Below are positions 28,604 to 36,983 of a DNA stretch of 64,000 nt, piece by piece. Below the pieces are notes generated by a model. It was not told where the DNA came from. It saw only the letters and a program-made list of their open reading frames with translations, and made no database searches. Within the stretch, counting starts at the first letter, position 1. Every line of letters starts with the position of its first letter. Source of the stretch: Nocardia arthritidis (GTDB lineage: Bacteria; Actinomycetota; Actinomycetes; Mycobacteriales; Mycobacteriaceae); the NCBI RefSeq assembly GCF_011801145.1, contig NZ_CP046172.1, positions 1,240,001 to 1,304,000 of the forward strand, read 5' to 3'. The translations under genes were made by a program, and so were the position numbers.

Positions 28604-29391
28604 CTCAGAGCTTGCAGAGGTTCCGCCTGACCGGACTCGAGTTCATGGCCGCCTGGACCGAGCTGAACGAGGAGTACGTCCCGCCGCCGCTCTCCTATAC
28701 GGCACGCGCCCAGTACAAGGACGATCACGACCGTGAACTGCGTGCGGCGCGATCGGAGCTGCGGCGGCGTTGGGGGAATTGGCTGACGCCGGTCCTGGAG
28801 GACATCGCCCGGCCGGATATCCGCATCCTGGTGCGCGGATTGGACGGGGTGCGGCCGGACAATCCGCGGCGCTGCATCAGGATGCTCGGCGCCCGCAAGG
28901 GCGACCGGGCCTTCCTGATCAATCAGGAGATCGGTGAAACCACTTGGCACGCCAATGCTTTCACCATCACCGAACACACCGCGGTGGGATTGGCCGACGC
29001 GATCGTCGATGCGCTGCCGAAGGCCGAGCCGGGCAAGCAGCCCGATGTGGTGCTCGCCGCGCCGCGCACCGACGAAATCGATTACGAGTACGGCCAATCC
29101 GCCGTACTCGACTCCTTCGAGGACACCGTCGGCACGCGGGCGGCCTGGTTCGAGAACGCGCAGACCACCCTGACCGGAACCATCGAACTCGAACAGGCCT
29201 ACTCCCGATTCGGGCCGCGCGGCAAGGTGCGCAGGTTCCTGCAATGGCGCGACCTCACCGACGACGGCCGGTACGCGCTGGTGCCCGGCAATCCGGTGAC
29301 GGCCGTCGGCGCCGACGCCCGGCGCATGGTCGCACTGATCAATACCGAACTGGTCGAGATGGTTCGGGCCATCAAGGATGAGCGGGTGTAG
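28600..29391 (+). CDS. espG: EspG-family chaperone for type VII substrates
   Basis: 263 aa, ATGA overlap with the preceding gene. The N-terminus (FRLTGLEFMAAWTELNEEYVP) and the alternating beta/alpha layout fit EspG, the cytosolic chaperone that binds the tip of PPE-type helical hairpins and keeps PE-PPE dimers soluble for EccC. It follows a large EspB/PPE-like substrate and precedes EspH-like and EspL-like genes, an ESX-1-type grouping. The length matches the second EspG in this window exactly (263 aa), but the two sequences are clearly diverged, suggesting different clients. Confidence 0.8.
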   Translation: MTQSLQRFRLTGLEFMAAWTELNEEYVPPPLSYTARAQYKDDHDRELRAARSELRRRWGNWLTPVLEDIARPDIRILVRGLDGVRPDNPRRCIRMLGARKGDRAFLINQEIGETTWHANAFTITEHTAVGLADAIVDALPKAEPGKQPDVVLAAPRTDEIDYEYGQSAVLDSFEDTVGTRAAWFENAQTTLTGTIELEQAYSRFGPRGKVRRFLQWRDLTDDGRYALVPGNPVTAVGADARRMVALINTELVEMVRAIKDERV

Positions 29392-29489
29392 CCCGCATCA
29401 TCGATGCGTCATCGCCGTCAATAGCAGGATTGAGGGCGTGCCGACGCGCCGGTGATGCGCGAAGATGAAGGGTGCGGAAGGGAGTCGCG

Positions 29490-29831
29490 ATGACTGAGGA
29501 ACAGCCAGGCCCGGTCGAGTGGACCGCGGCGTCGCGCACCGGCGCCATCTCCGTGCGCACCACGGAACAGGGACTGCCTCTTGGCGTTTCGATCGAGCCG
29601 ACGGAGCTGAAGGGCGATCCGCGGCAATTGGCGTCGGAAATCCTGCGCCTGTGCAAGCAAGCGGCCAACCGGGCGGGCATCGCGCGCCGCACGGAACTGG
29701 CGGCGGCGGGGGTGCCCGCGAGTTCGCTCGCGCTGATGGGCCTGCCGACCCCAGAAGAGGTGGCTCGCCAAGAGATCGCGCAGGAAGCAGAATACGAAAC
29801 CGAGCCACAGAGTTGGCTGCGCTCGGTTTAG
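29490..29831 (+). CDS. EspH-like (DUF2694-type) ESX accessory protein
   Basis: 113 aa. The ATG at 29490 is chosen because AAGGGAG lies 6-7 bp upstream; an in-frame start at 29472 would overlap that site. It shows a beta-rich N-terminal half (SVRTTEQGLPLGVSIEPTEL), one long helix and a C-terminal L-P-T-P-E-E-V-A motif much like the C-terminal LPTPEEA of mycobacterial EspH. EspH is an ESX-1-associated protein that supports particular Esp substrates. It sits between espG and the EspL-like gene, as expected for this group. Family assignment is from remembered motif and length. Confidence 0.6.
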   Translation: MTEEQPGPVEWTAASRTGAISVRTTEQGLPLGVSIEPTELKGDPRQLASEILRLCKQAANRAGIARRTELAAAGVPASSLALMGLPTPEEVARQEIAQEAEYETEPQSWLRSV

Positions 29832-29848
29832 GGAGGAGCTGAGTCGCC

Positions 29849-30148
29849 TTGTACGAAACCATGGACGAGTTGATGGCGAGCGTCCAGAAACGGCTGTACC
29901 GGCTGCGCGATCTCGCGGACGACATGGGCGGCGTCGTGAGCAAGGAAACGGCGGAGGACGGTTCGATCACCGCCACCGTCGACGGTAATGGCGCTCTCGT
30001 GGATCTCGAGTTCTCGCAGGCGGTTTCGCGTATGTCGCCGGAGGTGTTCGAGCGGACGCTGGTGCAGACCGCCCATGCGGCGGCGCGGCGGGCGTTCACC
30101 GAGCGCGCCGAGCTGATCACCGCGTTCAACGAGGAGATGGCCGAATAA
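29849..30148 (+). CDS. EspL-like YbaB-family protein
   Basis: 99 aa from a TTG start, GGAGG about 12 bp upstream; an ATG four codons later (29861) is the alternative. A leading coiled helix, the beta strands SITATVDGNGALVDLEF and a long C-terminal helix give the YbaB/EbfC layout. EspL (Rv3880c) of ESX-1 has this fold and stabilises Esp substrates. It lies 17 bp after the EspH-like gene and is probably co-transcribed. Confidence 0.7.
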   Translation: MYETMDELMASVQKRLYRLRDLADDMGGVVSKETAEDGSITATVDGNGALVDLEFSQAVSRMSPEVFERTLVQTAHAAARRAFTERAELITAFNEEMAE

Positions 30149-30307
30149 GTACCGCCTGTTCATCGATAGACATCGCGCGTTCACCGCGGGGTCCGTCACT
30201 TTTTTGTCAGCGAACCTTAAGTTTGTGCAAATTTCCTTCCGACGCTCGCGGCGCGGTTGGTATCTTCCCAATTGTTGGTGAAATGTATTACAGGATCGGG
30301 GAATTCG
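30149..30307 (+). promoter_or_regulatory. AT-rich promoter region of the EspC/EspA-like operon
   Basis: 159 bp without a gene, clearly richer in A/T than the surroundings (ACTTTTTTGTCAGC, TTGTGCAAATTTCC). It contains AACCTTAAG near 30209, also present near 26680 before the EspB-like gene. Such AT-rich islands are typical Lsr2 or regulator targets in actinobacteria. No -10/-35 pair stands out clearly. Confidence 0.4.
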
Positions 30308-30628
30308 ATGAGCGAAGTCGTAGCACACACTGATGCGATTCGCGCATACGGCGGCGCCTCCGCCGCCATGGCAGCCGGTGTCGCCACCGCGGGCGCCTTC
30401 GATCAGACCGCGACCATGGCCGCGGCCGTTCCGGTGTTCGGCCTCATCGGTCAGGAGTTCCTGGCCTCCTTCGCCTACGCGCAGGCGAACCATGTGAGCT
30501 CCGTGATGGAGCTGGCGCACGTCTACGCGGGCACCGCGAAGGCCGCGTTCGAGGGCGCCGCGGCGTACGACGGTTCCGAGGCCGTCCAGTCCGGCGAATT
30601 CGATTCGATCGGCACCCGAATCGTATGA
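30308..30628 (+). CDS. EspC-like small type VII secretion target
   Basis: 106 aa. The ATG at 30308 is preferred over an in-frame start at 30257 because GGGGA sits a few bases upstream and the coding pattern starts at SEVVAHTDAIRAYGG. It is an alanine-rich helical hairpin of the size and character of the EspC/DUF2580 family. It overlaps the following EspA-like gene by ATGA, matching the espA/espC pairing of mycobacterial ESX-1 substrates. Confidence 0.65.
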   Translation: MSEVVAHTDAIRAYGGASAAMAAGVATAGAFDQTATMAAAVPVFGLIGQEFLASFAYAQANHVSSVMELAHVYAGTAKAAFEGAAAYDGSEAVQSGEFDSIGTRIV

Positions 30629-31923
30629 CGGCGCCACTGGACCACTCGATCCTCGAGTTGCTGCGCGGCAGCTCGCTCGCGCCGCTCATCGATCGTCCGG
30701 TCAACGACATCCTGCGGGATATGGGGCTCGGCCCGCTTCCGCAAATTCAAGGGCTGCCGCCACTTCCGGATATGCCCCCGATGCCGACCATCGACCTGAG
30801 CGCGCTCACCCGCCCGTTCACCGACCTGCAGAGCGCCTTCGGCACCGGCGTGCTCAACGCGACGGGCGGCAAGGGCATCGATCCGACCCAGGCGCTCACC
30901 GGCATCACCCAAGGCCTGCAGACCGCGACGCAATTGGGCATGCAGGCGTTGCAGATGGTCATGCAGCTCTGGCAGGGTATGGCGGCGCAGCAGGCCGCCG
31001 CCAAGGCCGGGCAGGCGGCGGACAACAGCGCCGACGTCGCGGAGCAGGGCATCGACCAGAAGGCTGTGCTCGGCGAGGCCGCCGGCTCCGTCGCGGTCGG
31101 CGGCGCACTGCTGGCGGCGATCATCGCGAAATACATCGCCACCATGATCGCGGCGTCCCCGTTGCTGGGAACACCTGGCGGACAATACTTTTTGATCGCG
31201 CAGACCGCGGAGAGCCTGGCCGAGGCCACCGCGACGGTGGCCAAGACCAAACTCGAGATGCTCGGGCACTCGGCGAATATGACCCGGGCGGGCCGCAAGC
31301 GGATGATCACCAACGCGCCCAGCGGAGTCGGCTCGTCGGCGCAGGATATTCAGCAGCTCATGCAGATGGTGCAGCCGCTGATGCAGTTCGCGCAGAGCGG
31401 AATGCAGAGCGCCACTCAGCTGGCGCCGCTGCTCGCGCCGAAGGTCGACCCGACCAAGGACAAGGACGCCGAAGCGGCGAAAATCAAAGAGGACAAGCTG
31501 CGGGCGGGCGATATCGCAGCGCATGCGGGCGGCCCCGGTCCCGGTGCGGTCAAATTCGGTGGCGGCCCCGGTATCGCGCCGGTGGCCGCGCCGCTGGCCC
31601 CGTGGGGCACCAACGCCGCGGGTTCCCTGCCCAGCGGACTCGGAAGCTCTTCGCCCGCAGTGGAATCCGCGGCCATGCGGGCTCCGGTGATCAATCCGCA
31701 GACGGCGGCGGCGTCGGGCTCGCCGGGCTATATGCCGATGGGCGGCGCGGCCGGTGCGGCGGCGGCCGCGCGCGGCGGCGACGCGGGCACGGTGCCGACC
31801 CACCTCATCACCGCACAGCACGGCGACGAGGTCGTCGGCAACATCGACGGGGTCTCGCTGCCGGTGGTCGGTGCGGCCGAGCACGTCACCGAACCACCGC
31901 CCGACAAGGAACTGACGCTCTGA
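30625..31923 (+). CDS. EspA/EspE-like type VII secretion substrate
   Basis: 432 aa. An N-terminal proline-rich lead (about 30-60) is followed by a segment with LTRPFTDLQSAFGTG, long methionine/glutamine/alanine-rich amphipathic helices (about 85-290) including a hydrophobic stretch near 150-180, and a glycine/alanine/proline-rich tail. This is the EspA/EspE architecture. EspA is co-secreted with EspC and needed for EsxA export in mycobacteria. Overlap with the EspC-like gene suggests translational coupling. Confidence 0.6.
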   Translation: MTAPLDHSILELLRGSSLAPLIDRPVNDILRDMGLGPLPQIQGLPPLPDMPPMPTIDLSALTRPFTDLQSAFGTGVLNATGGKGIDPTQALTGITQGLQTATQLGMQALQMVMQLWQGMAAQQAAAKAGQAADNSADVAEQGIDQKAVLGEAAGSVAVGGALLAAIIAKYIATMIAASPLLGTPGGQYFLIAQTAESLAEATATVAKTKLEMLGHSANMTRAGRKRMITNAPSGVGSSAQDIQQLMQMVQPLMQFAQSGMQSATQLAPLLAPKVDPTKDKDAEAAKIKEDKLRAGDIAAHAGGPGPGAVKFGGGPGIAPVAAPLAPWGTNAAGSLPSGLGSSSPAVESAAMRAPVINPQTAAASGSPGYMPMGGAAGAAAAARGGDAGTVPTHLITAQHGDEVVGNIDGVSLPVVGAAEHVTEPPPDKELTL

Positions 31924-31933
31924 GGAGGCCGTC

Positions 31934-32251
31934 ATGGCAACTACCGGTGTGCGTTTCGACGCGACGGCGGCGCGCGACGCCGCGTTCCGGCTCGACGGGC
32001 TGGCCGATCGGCTGGAGAACGATCTGAAGGATGGTGTGCAGACGCTGCACGTCGCGCCGTCCGGCATCGACGAGGTGTCGCTGCGTGCGGCCCAGACCAT
32101 GAACGACGTTGCCGGGTCGTACACCGACAGCGCCACCGCGGGCGTGCACGAACTGCGCAAGCTGGCCGCGACGCTGCGGGCGCAGGCGGACAGCTTCGGC
32201 CGCGCGGAAACCGAGAGCGCCGAGGCGCTCGGCGGCACGGAAGCCGTTTGA
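31934..32251 (+). CDS. PE-family-like protein
   Basis: 105 aa, ATG with GAGGAGG upstream. A two-helix hairpin: the second half (SLRAAQTMNDVAGSYTDSATAG, then ELRKLAATLRAQADSF) matches the PE domain. The F-G-R-A-E following the second helix stands where the YxxxD/E secretion motif is expected, with Phe for Tyr. It is followed at once by a PPE gene and an EspG gene, the classical PE-PPE-EspG arrangement. Confidence 0.7.
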   Translation: MATTGVRFDATAARDAAFRLDGLADRLENDLKDGVQTLHVAPSGIDEVSLRAAQTMNDVAGSYTDSATAGVHELRKLAATLRAQADSFGRAETESAEALGGTEAV

Positions 32252-32277
32252 ACCTGGAAGGCGAATACGGAGCCGCG

Positions 32278-33273
32278 ATGATCGAACCACCGCAACCGGG
32301 TTTCACCGGCGTCGTCTGGGAGGCGCGTGAGCCCGACCGGCTCACCCGCGAACTGACCACCGGTCCGGGTGCGATTCCGATGGCCGAGGCCGGGGCCACC
32401 TGGACCCGGCTGGCCGCGAGCTTCGCCGCGGCGGGGGTCGAGTACGACCAGATCATCAACACCCTGCAGGGCGCCTGGGATTCCGGTACCAGTGGCGTTG
32501 TGCTGGACAAGATTTCGACGCTGCGCGACTGGCTGCACGATGCCGCGCGGTCGGCGGGCGAGAATGCGCTGCATGCCGAAAAGCAGGCCGCCGCATACCA
32601 ACTCGCCCGGCTCACCATGCCGAACGCCCTCGACATCGAGGCCATCCAGCAGGCGCAGCGGGCACTGGAATCCATCGGCGCCGCGCTCGGCGCGCCGATC
32701 AGAGCCGTTGCCGCACAGACCGATTCGGACGCGGACCTGGCCAAGGCGGCCGCGTCGCGGGTGATGCGCACCTACGAGGCGGCCACCGAACCGCTCGCGA
32801 CACCGTGGCACCAGGAGCAGCCGCCGACGGTGGCGACGCCGGTCGCGCTGGCGGCCGAACAGGCCGGTGCGCAACCACAGCCCACGGTGCCGACCGGGAC
32901 CATGCCGGTCGGCCTGGTCGGCGGGTTCGCCCCACCGCAGATCACGCTGCCGCCACGGACGCTCACCGCATATCGCGCGCCGGTGTACGCGCAGGCCGCG
33001 CACACCACCGAAGAGACCGAGCACCATACGGTTCCGATCACGAGTCAGGCGGCGGCCACGACGGCGGCCACCCTGCCGCCCGGTGCGATGGTCCCCGGCG
33101 CGGCGGGCGTGCTGTCGGCGGCGCACGAGGAGGACTACGAGCCGCGCGCCTCGGCGGTCGAGCGCACCGATGCCATCGGCGCCGAACTCGGCATCGTCTC
33201 GGCCCCGTCGGTACTCGGCGCGCCGGAACCGCCGACGCAGACCGGGCAGGCCACCGCCGGGGGTGGCGCGTGA
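32278..33273 (+). CDS. PPE-family protein
   Basis: 331 aa. The ATG at 32278 (MIEPPQPGF) has GGAG about 6 bp upstream and puts the Pro-Pro near the N-terminus; a TTG at 32248 overlapping the PE stop is the alternative. Helical PPE domain (about 1-170) with W67-D-S-G at the turn in place of WxG, then a threonine/proline/alanine-rich tail. It should pair with the preceding PE protein and bind the EspG encoded next, whose start overlaps its stop. Confidence 0.7.
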   Translation: MIEPPQPGFTGVVWEAREPDRLTRELTTGPGAIPMAEAGATWTRLAASFAAAGVEYDQIINTLQGAWDSGTSGVVLDKISTLRDWLHDAARSAGENALHAEKQAAAYQLARLTMPNALDIEAIQQAQRALESIGAALGAPIRAVAAQTDSDADLAKAAASRVMRTYEAATEPLATPWHQEQPPTVATPVALAAEQAGAQPQPTVPTGTMPVGLVGGFAPPQITLPPRTLTAYRAPVYAQAAHTTEETEHHTVPITSQAAATTAATLPPGAMVPGAAGVLSAAHEEDYEPRASAVERTDAIGAELGIVSAPSVLGAPEPPTQTGQATAGGGA

Positions 33274-34061
33274 CCACCGTGACCAACGACGGCCTGCTCG
33301 CCCTCGCCGACCGGCTCGGCGTGCAGACCCTGCCGCTGGTGCTTTCCGTTGGCCCGCAACAGGATTCGTTCGAGGCCTGGACCGAGGCGCAGCGCGATGC
33401 GGAAACGCGGCTGAAGGCCGCGGGCCTGATCGACGGGTACGGCGAGGTCACGCCCGAACTCGCCGACGCGCTGTTCACCCTGGCCCAGCCGGATACCGAG
33501 CTGATCGCCAGGGTCTTCACCGGTGCCGCACCGGTCCGGATCTGCGTGGCCCGGCGCGGCGAACAGCATGCGCTCGCCGTGCGCACCGGCGACGACTTCG
33601 ACATCCGGACCGTGTGGGCCGACGGGTCCGGCGCGGTGCTCATCCGCCCGCTGCTGGACGCGCTCGGCCCCGGAAAGCCCGCCGACGTGGTGAATTTCAG
33701 CGCACCGTCGGACGAGTTGAGCGAGCGCCTTTCAGCGGCGCGTACCTCCGCCGACTTCACCGACGCGGTCTACGCGCTCGGCGTCGCTGAAAGAGACGCT
33801 CCCGCATACGGACTCGCCTTCGCGTCCTGCCATGCCTACGCCGAAATCGTGGCCTGTATCCACGAGGACGGCGTAATCACCCGGCCGCCCGGTGCGGTCG
33901 CGGTGTACGACACCGAGCGGGGCCGCATCGTCGCCGCGCCCGGTATCGCCCAGGACCAGCAGGTCTGGTCCACCGTCACACCGGGCACCGATCACCGGAT
34001 CGCGCAGGCGATTTCGGCGCTGATCGAGCTCCTGCCCGGGGGGAGGTGGCTGCCGCAGTAA
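33270..34061 (+). CDS. espG: Second EspG-family chaperone
   Basis: 263 aa from a GTG overlapping the PPE stop (GTGA), so translation is coupled. N-terminal segment LLALADRLGVQTLPLVLSV, a charged helical stretch and a beta-sheet core (VRICVARRGEQHALAVRTGD) fit EspG. As the third gene of PE-PPE-EspG it is the expected dedicated chaperone of that pair. It is diverged from the first EspG of the cluster. Confidence 0.75.
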   Translation: MTTVTNDGLLALADRLGVQTLPLVLSVGPQQDSFEAWTEAQRDAETRLKAAGLIDGYGEVTPELADALFTLAQPDTELIARVFTGAAPVRICVARRGEQHALAVRTGDDFDIRTVWADGSGAVLIRPLLDALGPGKPADVVNFSAPSDELSERLSAARTSADFTDAVYALGVAERDAPAYGLAFASCHAYAEIVACIHEDGVITRPPGAVAVYDTERGRIVAAPGIAQDQQVWSTVTPGTDHRIAQAISALIELLPGGRWLPQ

Positions 34062-34158
34062 TCCAAGAGGGGTGGAACAAAGCAGTTATCTCGCACTCGG
34101 GTGATGCCGCTCGGCGTCACCTTCCACGTAAACAACTTTCAGAAGGAAGGTGTGAACC

Positions 34159-34470
34159 ATGGCTGGAGTAAGCCACAATCATGAGGCCCTGGTCGCCGGC
34201 AAGCTGATGCTGGACTCGGTCACCAATATGAAGACCATTCTCACTCGGCTCCAGGACGCCGTCGACGCGGCCCGGCCGGGTTGGAAGGGTCAGGCCGCGA
34301 TCGCGTTCAACAATGCCGCCGACAACTGGGACAAAAAGGCCGAGGAAATGCGGCAGAAGCTCGACCGGATTTCCGAGCAGGTCGTGAACGGCAGCCACCA
34401 GTACGGAAATATGGACGAGGTCAGCGAAACCGAGCTGCAGCAAGTCGGCGGCGGCCTGCTCAACCTCTGA
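34159..34470 (+). CDS. esxB: EsxB-like WXG100 protein
   Basis: 103 aa, start supported by AAGGAAGG about 10 bp upstream. Helix, W42-K-G turn, helix, then Y82-G-N-M-D86, a perfect YxxxD type VII export signal near the C-terminus. This is the CFP-10/EsxB pattern. It lies 41 bp before an EsxA-like gene; the two should form the secreted heterodimer recognised by the third ATPase domain of EccC. The symbol is by position and motif. Confidence 0.85.
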   Translation: MAGVSHNHEALVAGKLMLDSVTNMKTILTRLQDAVDAARPGWKGQAAIAFNNAADNWDKKAEEMRQKLDRISEQVVNGSHQYGNMDEVSETELQQVGGGLLNL

Positions 34471-34511
34471 TCGCTAATTAGCCAACAACCGTTCACGAGC
34501 AAGGAAGAATT

Positions 34512-34814
34512 ATGAGCGACGGCGAAATGCTGTATGACCCGGCCTACATCAACCCGTTGGCCGATGCCCTCGGCAAGGGCCATGCCGATTTGATCACCGA
34601 AGAGGGCCACCTCGATCAGTACGGCTCCAAGCTGCAGTCCGCCTGGCAGGAAAACAAGGGTTTCATCGACGGTTTCCACCCCGTCATGAACGACTGGAAG
34701 AACCACCAGGACGAGATCAAGCAGGTGCTCAACCAGGTTGCCCGTCAGGTAGAGAACGCGCTGCACCGCGCCCTGTCGACCGACCACAAGGTCGGCGACG
34801 GCTTCGCGCAGTAA
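34512..34814 (+). CDS. esxA: EsxA-like WXG100 protein
   Basis: 100 aa helical hairpin with W45-Q-E at the turn, so the glycine of WxG is replaced by glutamate. No C-terminal YxxxD, as usual for the EsxA partner. It follows EsxB in the expected order and is closed by an intrinsic terminator 27 bp downstream. Ribosome site AAGGAAG upstream of the ATG. Confidence 0.8.
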   Translation: MSDGEMLYDPAYINPLADALGKGHADLITEEGHLDQYGSKLQSAWQENKGFIDGFHPVMNDWKNHQDEIKQVLNQVARQVENALHRALSTDHKVGDGFAQ

Positions 34815-34840
34815 TCGCGACTCGATCACACAACTGAATA

Positions 34841-34884
34841 CCGATTGGCCGGCTGGGAGTTTCCCGGTCGGCCAATCGGCTTTT
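34841..34884 (+). terminator. Intrinsic terminator after esxBA
   Basis: A perfect 11-bp stem (34841-34851 with 34869-34879) encloses a loop with further pairing (GGGA/TCCC), followed by CTTTT. It ends the esp/esx substrate operon and faces the 3' end of eccE. Confidence 0.85.
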
Positions 34885-34984
34885 CCCGTAAACCCTTTCG
34901 TAAGGCAGCCGAGCGTCGCGGCGAGCAGTCACCTGGCAAACGCGGCCGATCAGGAACGACAAGCCCGGCCCGGCCGCGCGCGAA

Positions 34985-36751
34985 TCAGCGTGCCGCGGCC
35001 AGCGATTCGCCGATGTACCACATCTCATCCGGCGTGGTGACCATATTCACCGTCGCCGCCGCGGTCGAGGTGCGCACCGTGATCAGGTTCGGCGCGGCCG
35101 AATCCTGAATCAGCACGATATCGGCGTCGAACGGCCCCGGCGGAGCCTCGGGCGCGCGGATGTGCACGATGGTGGCGCCGCCGGTGAGCGTGGTCGGCGC
35201 GATGCCGTCGAAGACCACGACGGTCGGCGTGCGTCCACCGCCGCCCGGCTGCGATGCGGGCGCCTGGTACTGGCCCGCGCCGCCCGCGTACCTGGGCGCC
35301 AGCGAGATCGAATGCGGCGCACCGACATTGGCGACCATGGAATTCCACGCCTCGGGCCGGTCGGTGTGCACGATCGTGTGCGCGCCGAGTGCGATGGCGC
35401 GCAGGATCACCTGCTGGGCCAGGTCCAGCTTGCCGATCACCTCGAGATGCCTTGTGCCGTCACCGATCAGCGGCACCGCGATGCCCTGGCCGAGATCGTC
35501 CGCGCCGATCAGCTGCCCACATCCCGCGGTGGGCACCGCGATTCCGCTGAGCGCCGTCAGCGGCCCGCGGTAGTCGCCCGCGCTCGCGGTATCACCCCGG
35601 CCCGCCTGAACCGGCAGACAGTCGAGCAGGGCCCGGTATTGCCTACCCGGGAGCGTGCGCAGCCCGGGTACCGGCGGCTCGTCCGGCGGCCGCACGGTAT
35701 CGAAACGGACCAACGCGCCCAACCTGATCGGCGGCGGCGCGCCGTCGCGCTGCTCGTTGACGCCGCGCTCCCCGGGGCGCAGCCGCACCGTCACCGTCGT
35801 GCCCAGCGACGGCGTCGCCCAGATATCGGCGAAGCCGCGCTCGCCGATGAGCTCCGGGCCGATCTCATAGCTGGTCAGGTGAATATCGCCGTGCACAAGG
35901 GATTTCGGCGTCTCGGTGAAATCCGCGAGCGCGACGCCCCTGGTGAGCCTGCGCACCGCCGAGTTCATCTCCGCCGCGGTCAGTATGGAAACCGAGATGT
36001 CGAGTGCGGCAAGTCGATTGGCCACCCGGCGGGTCGCGATGATCGCGGTGCGCAACGCGCCCGTCCCGCCGCCGCCCCGATTGTCGACGGCCTCGGCATT
36101 CGCCAGCGGATCCAGCCGCAGCACCAGCCACACCGTGCGATGCGCGATGGCGGGCAGCGGCCCGAGGATCCGGTCGTACAGCTGGGCCACCGGTCCGTGG
36201 CCGACCGTCCGCGAACCGGTGCTTATCACATCGATCGAGGCCAGCCTGATATCGAATTGTCCTAGGCACTTACCGATTTCGGTGAGCGGAAGCACCTGGT
36301 CGGTGCTGAGCGAACCGCGCCGCAGCAGCGTCATCGCATCCGGCGGCGGGTCGATGCGCATCATGGTGGTGAGCAGATCGCCGTCCCAGCGCACGCCGTA
36401 GCTGCCGCCCTCGGGCAGCGGCACGTCGAGCGCGTCCGGCCCGGCGTCCTGCGGACCCGGTTTGGTGCGCCGCGAACGGAAGGCCAGCCAGCGGGCGAAC
36501 ATGCCGACGAGGTTGCGCGGATTGCGTTTACGGACCGGCGCCGCGCCGAGCGCGAATACGACGGCGCCGCAGAGCGCCACCGCCCAGATGGGCGCCCGCA
36601 AAGCCAGGGCAACCCAGGAGACCAGCGCCGCGAGCAGGCCGAGCGGGACTACAAGCCGCAGCGGAATCTGGCGAAAGAGCCAGAATTCTGGATCGCGCAG
36701 CGCGGTGTTCTCGGAGTTTTCCGGTTCGTTCACGGCCTCGTTCACGCACAT
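34985..36751 (-). CDS. eccE: EccE, type VII secretion core membrane protein
   Basis: 588 aa from the ATG at 36751 (MCVNEAVNEPEN); the frame is open further upstream, but the extension (rich in Cys, Pro, Arg) does not look coding and no strong ribosome site separates the options. Two adjacent N-terminal membrane helices (RLVVPLGLLAALVSWVALAL and IWAVALCGAVVFALGAA) precede a large alpha/beta domain, the EccE layout. EccE lines the periphery of the EccBCDE membrane complex. It is alone on the minus strand here, divergent from eccB. Confidence 0.85.
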   Translation of the reverse strand: MCVNEAVNEPENSENTALRDPEFWLFRQIPLRLVVPLGLLAALVSWVALALRAPIWAVALCGAVVFALGAAPVRKRNPRNLVGMFARWLAFRSRRTKPGPQDAGPDALDVPLPEGGSYGVRWDGDLLTTMMRIDPPPDAMTLLRRGSLSTDQVLPLTEIGKCLGQFDIRLASIDVISTGSRTVGHGPVAQLYDRILGPLPAIAHRTVWLVLRLDPLANAEAVDNRGGGGTGALRTAIIATRRVANRLAALDISVSILTAAEMNSAVRRLTRGVALADFTETPKSLVHGDIHLTSYEIGPELIGERGFADIWATPSLGTTVTVRLRPGERGVNEQRDGAPPPIRLGALVRFDTVRPPDEPPVPGLRTLPGRQYRALLDCLPVQAGRGDTASAGDYRGPLTALSGIAVPTAGCGQLIGADDLGQGIAVPLIGDGTRHLEVIGKLDLAQQVILRAIALGAHTIVHTDRPEAWNSMVANVGAPHSISLAPRYAGGAGQYQAPASQPGGGGRTPTVVVFDGIAPTTLTGGATIVHIRAPEAPPGPFDADIVLIQDSAAPNLITVRTSTAAATVNMVTTPDEMWYIGESLAAAR

Positions 36752-36983
36752 TCGCCTGGTTCGAAATACTGATAACCGGCGCTGCCGGGTTCCTCTCGGC
36801 AATACAGTACCGCGCCACAACAATGTTCGCGGTACGGTATAAGCCTGACAACTGATTTCGCATGGACATGGGTAACTCATCGGGTACGGGCCGACGTGCC
36901 ACGCCACCCGACCGCCGGTCGCCAGCGCGACTCGTGGCGCACCTAAGTCTGGCCTGAAGACGCGGAGAGGCGGAACAGCGCAC

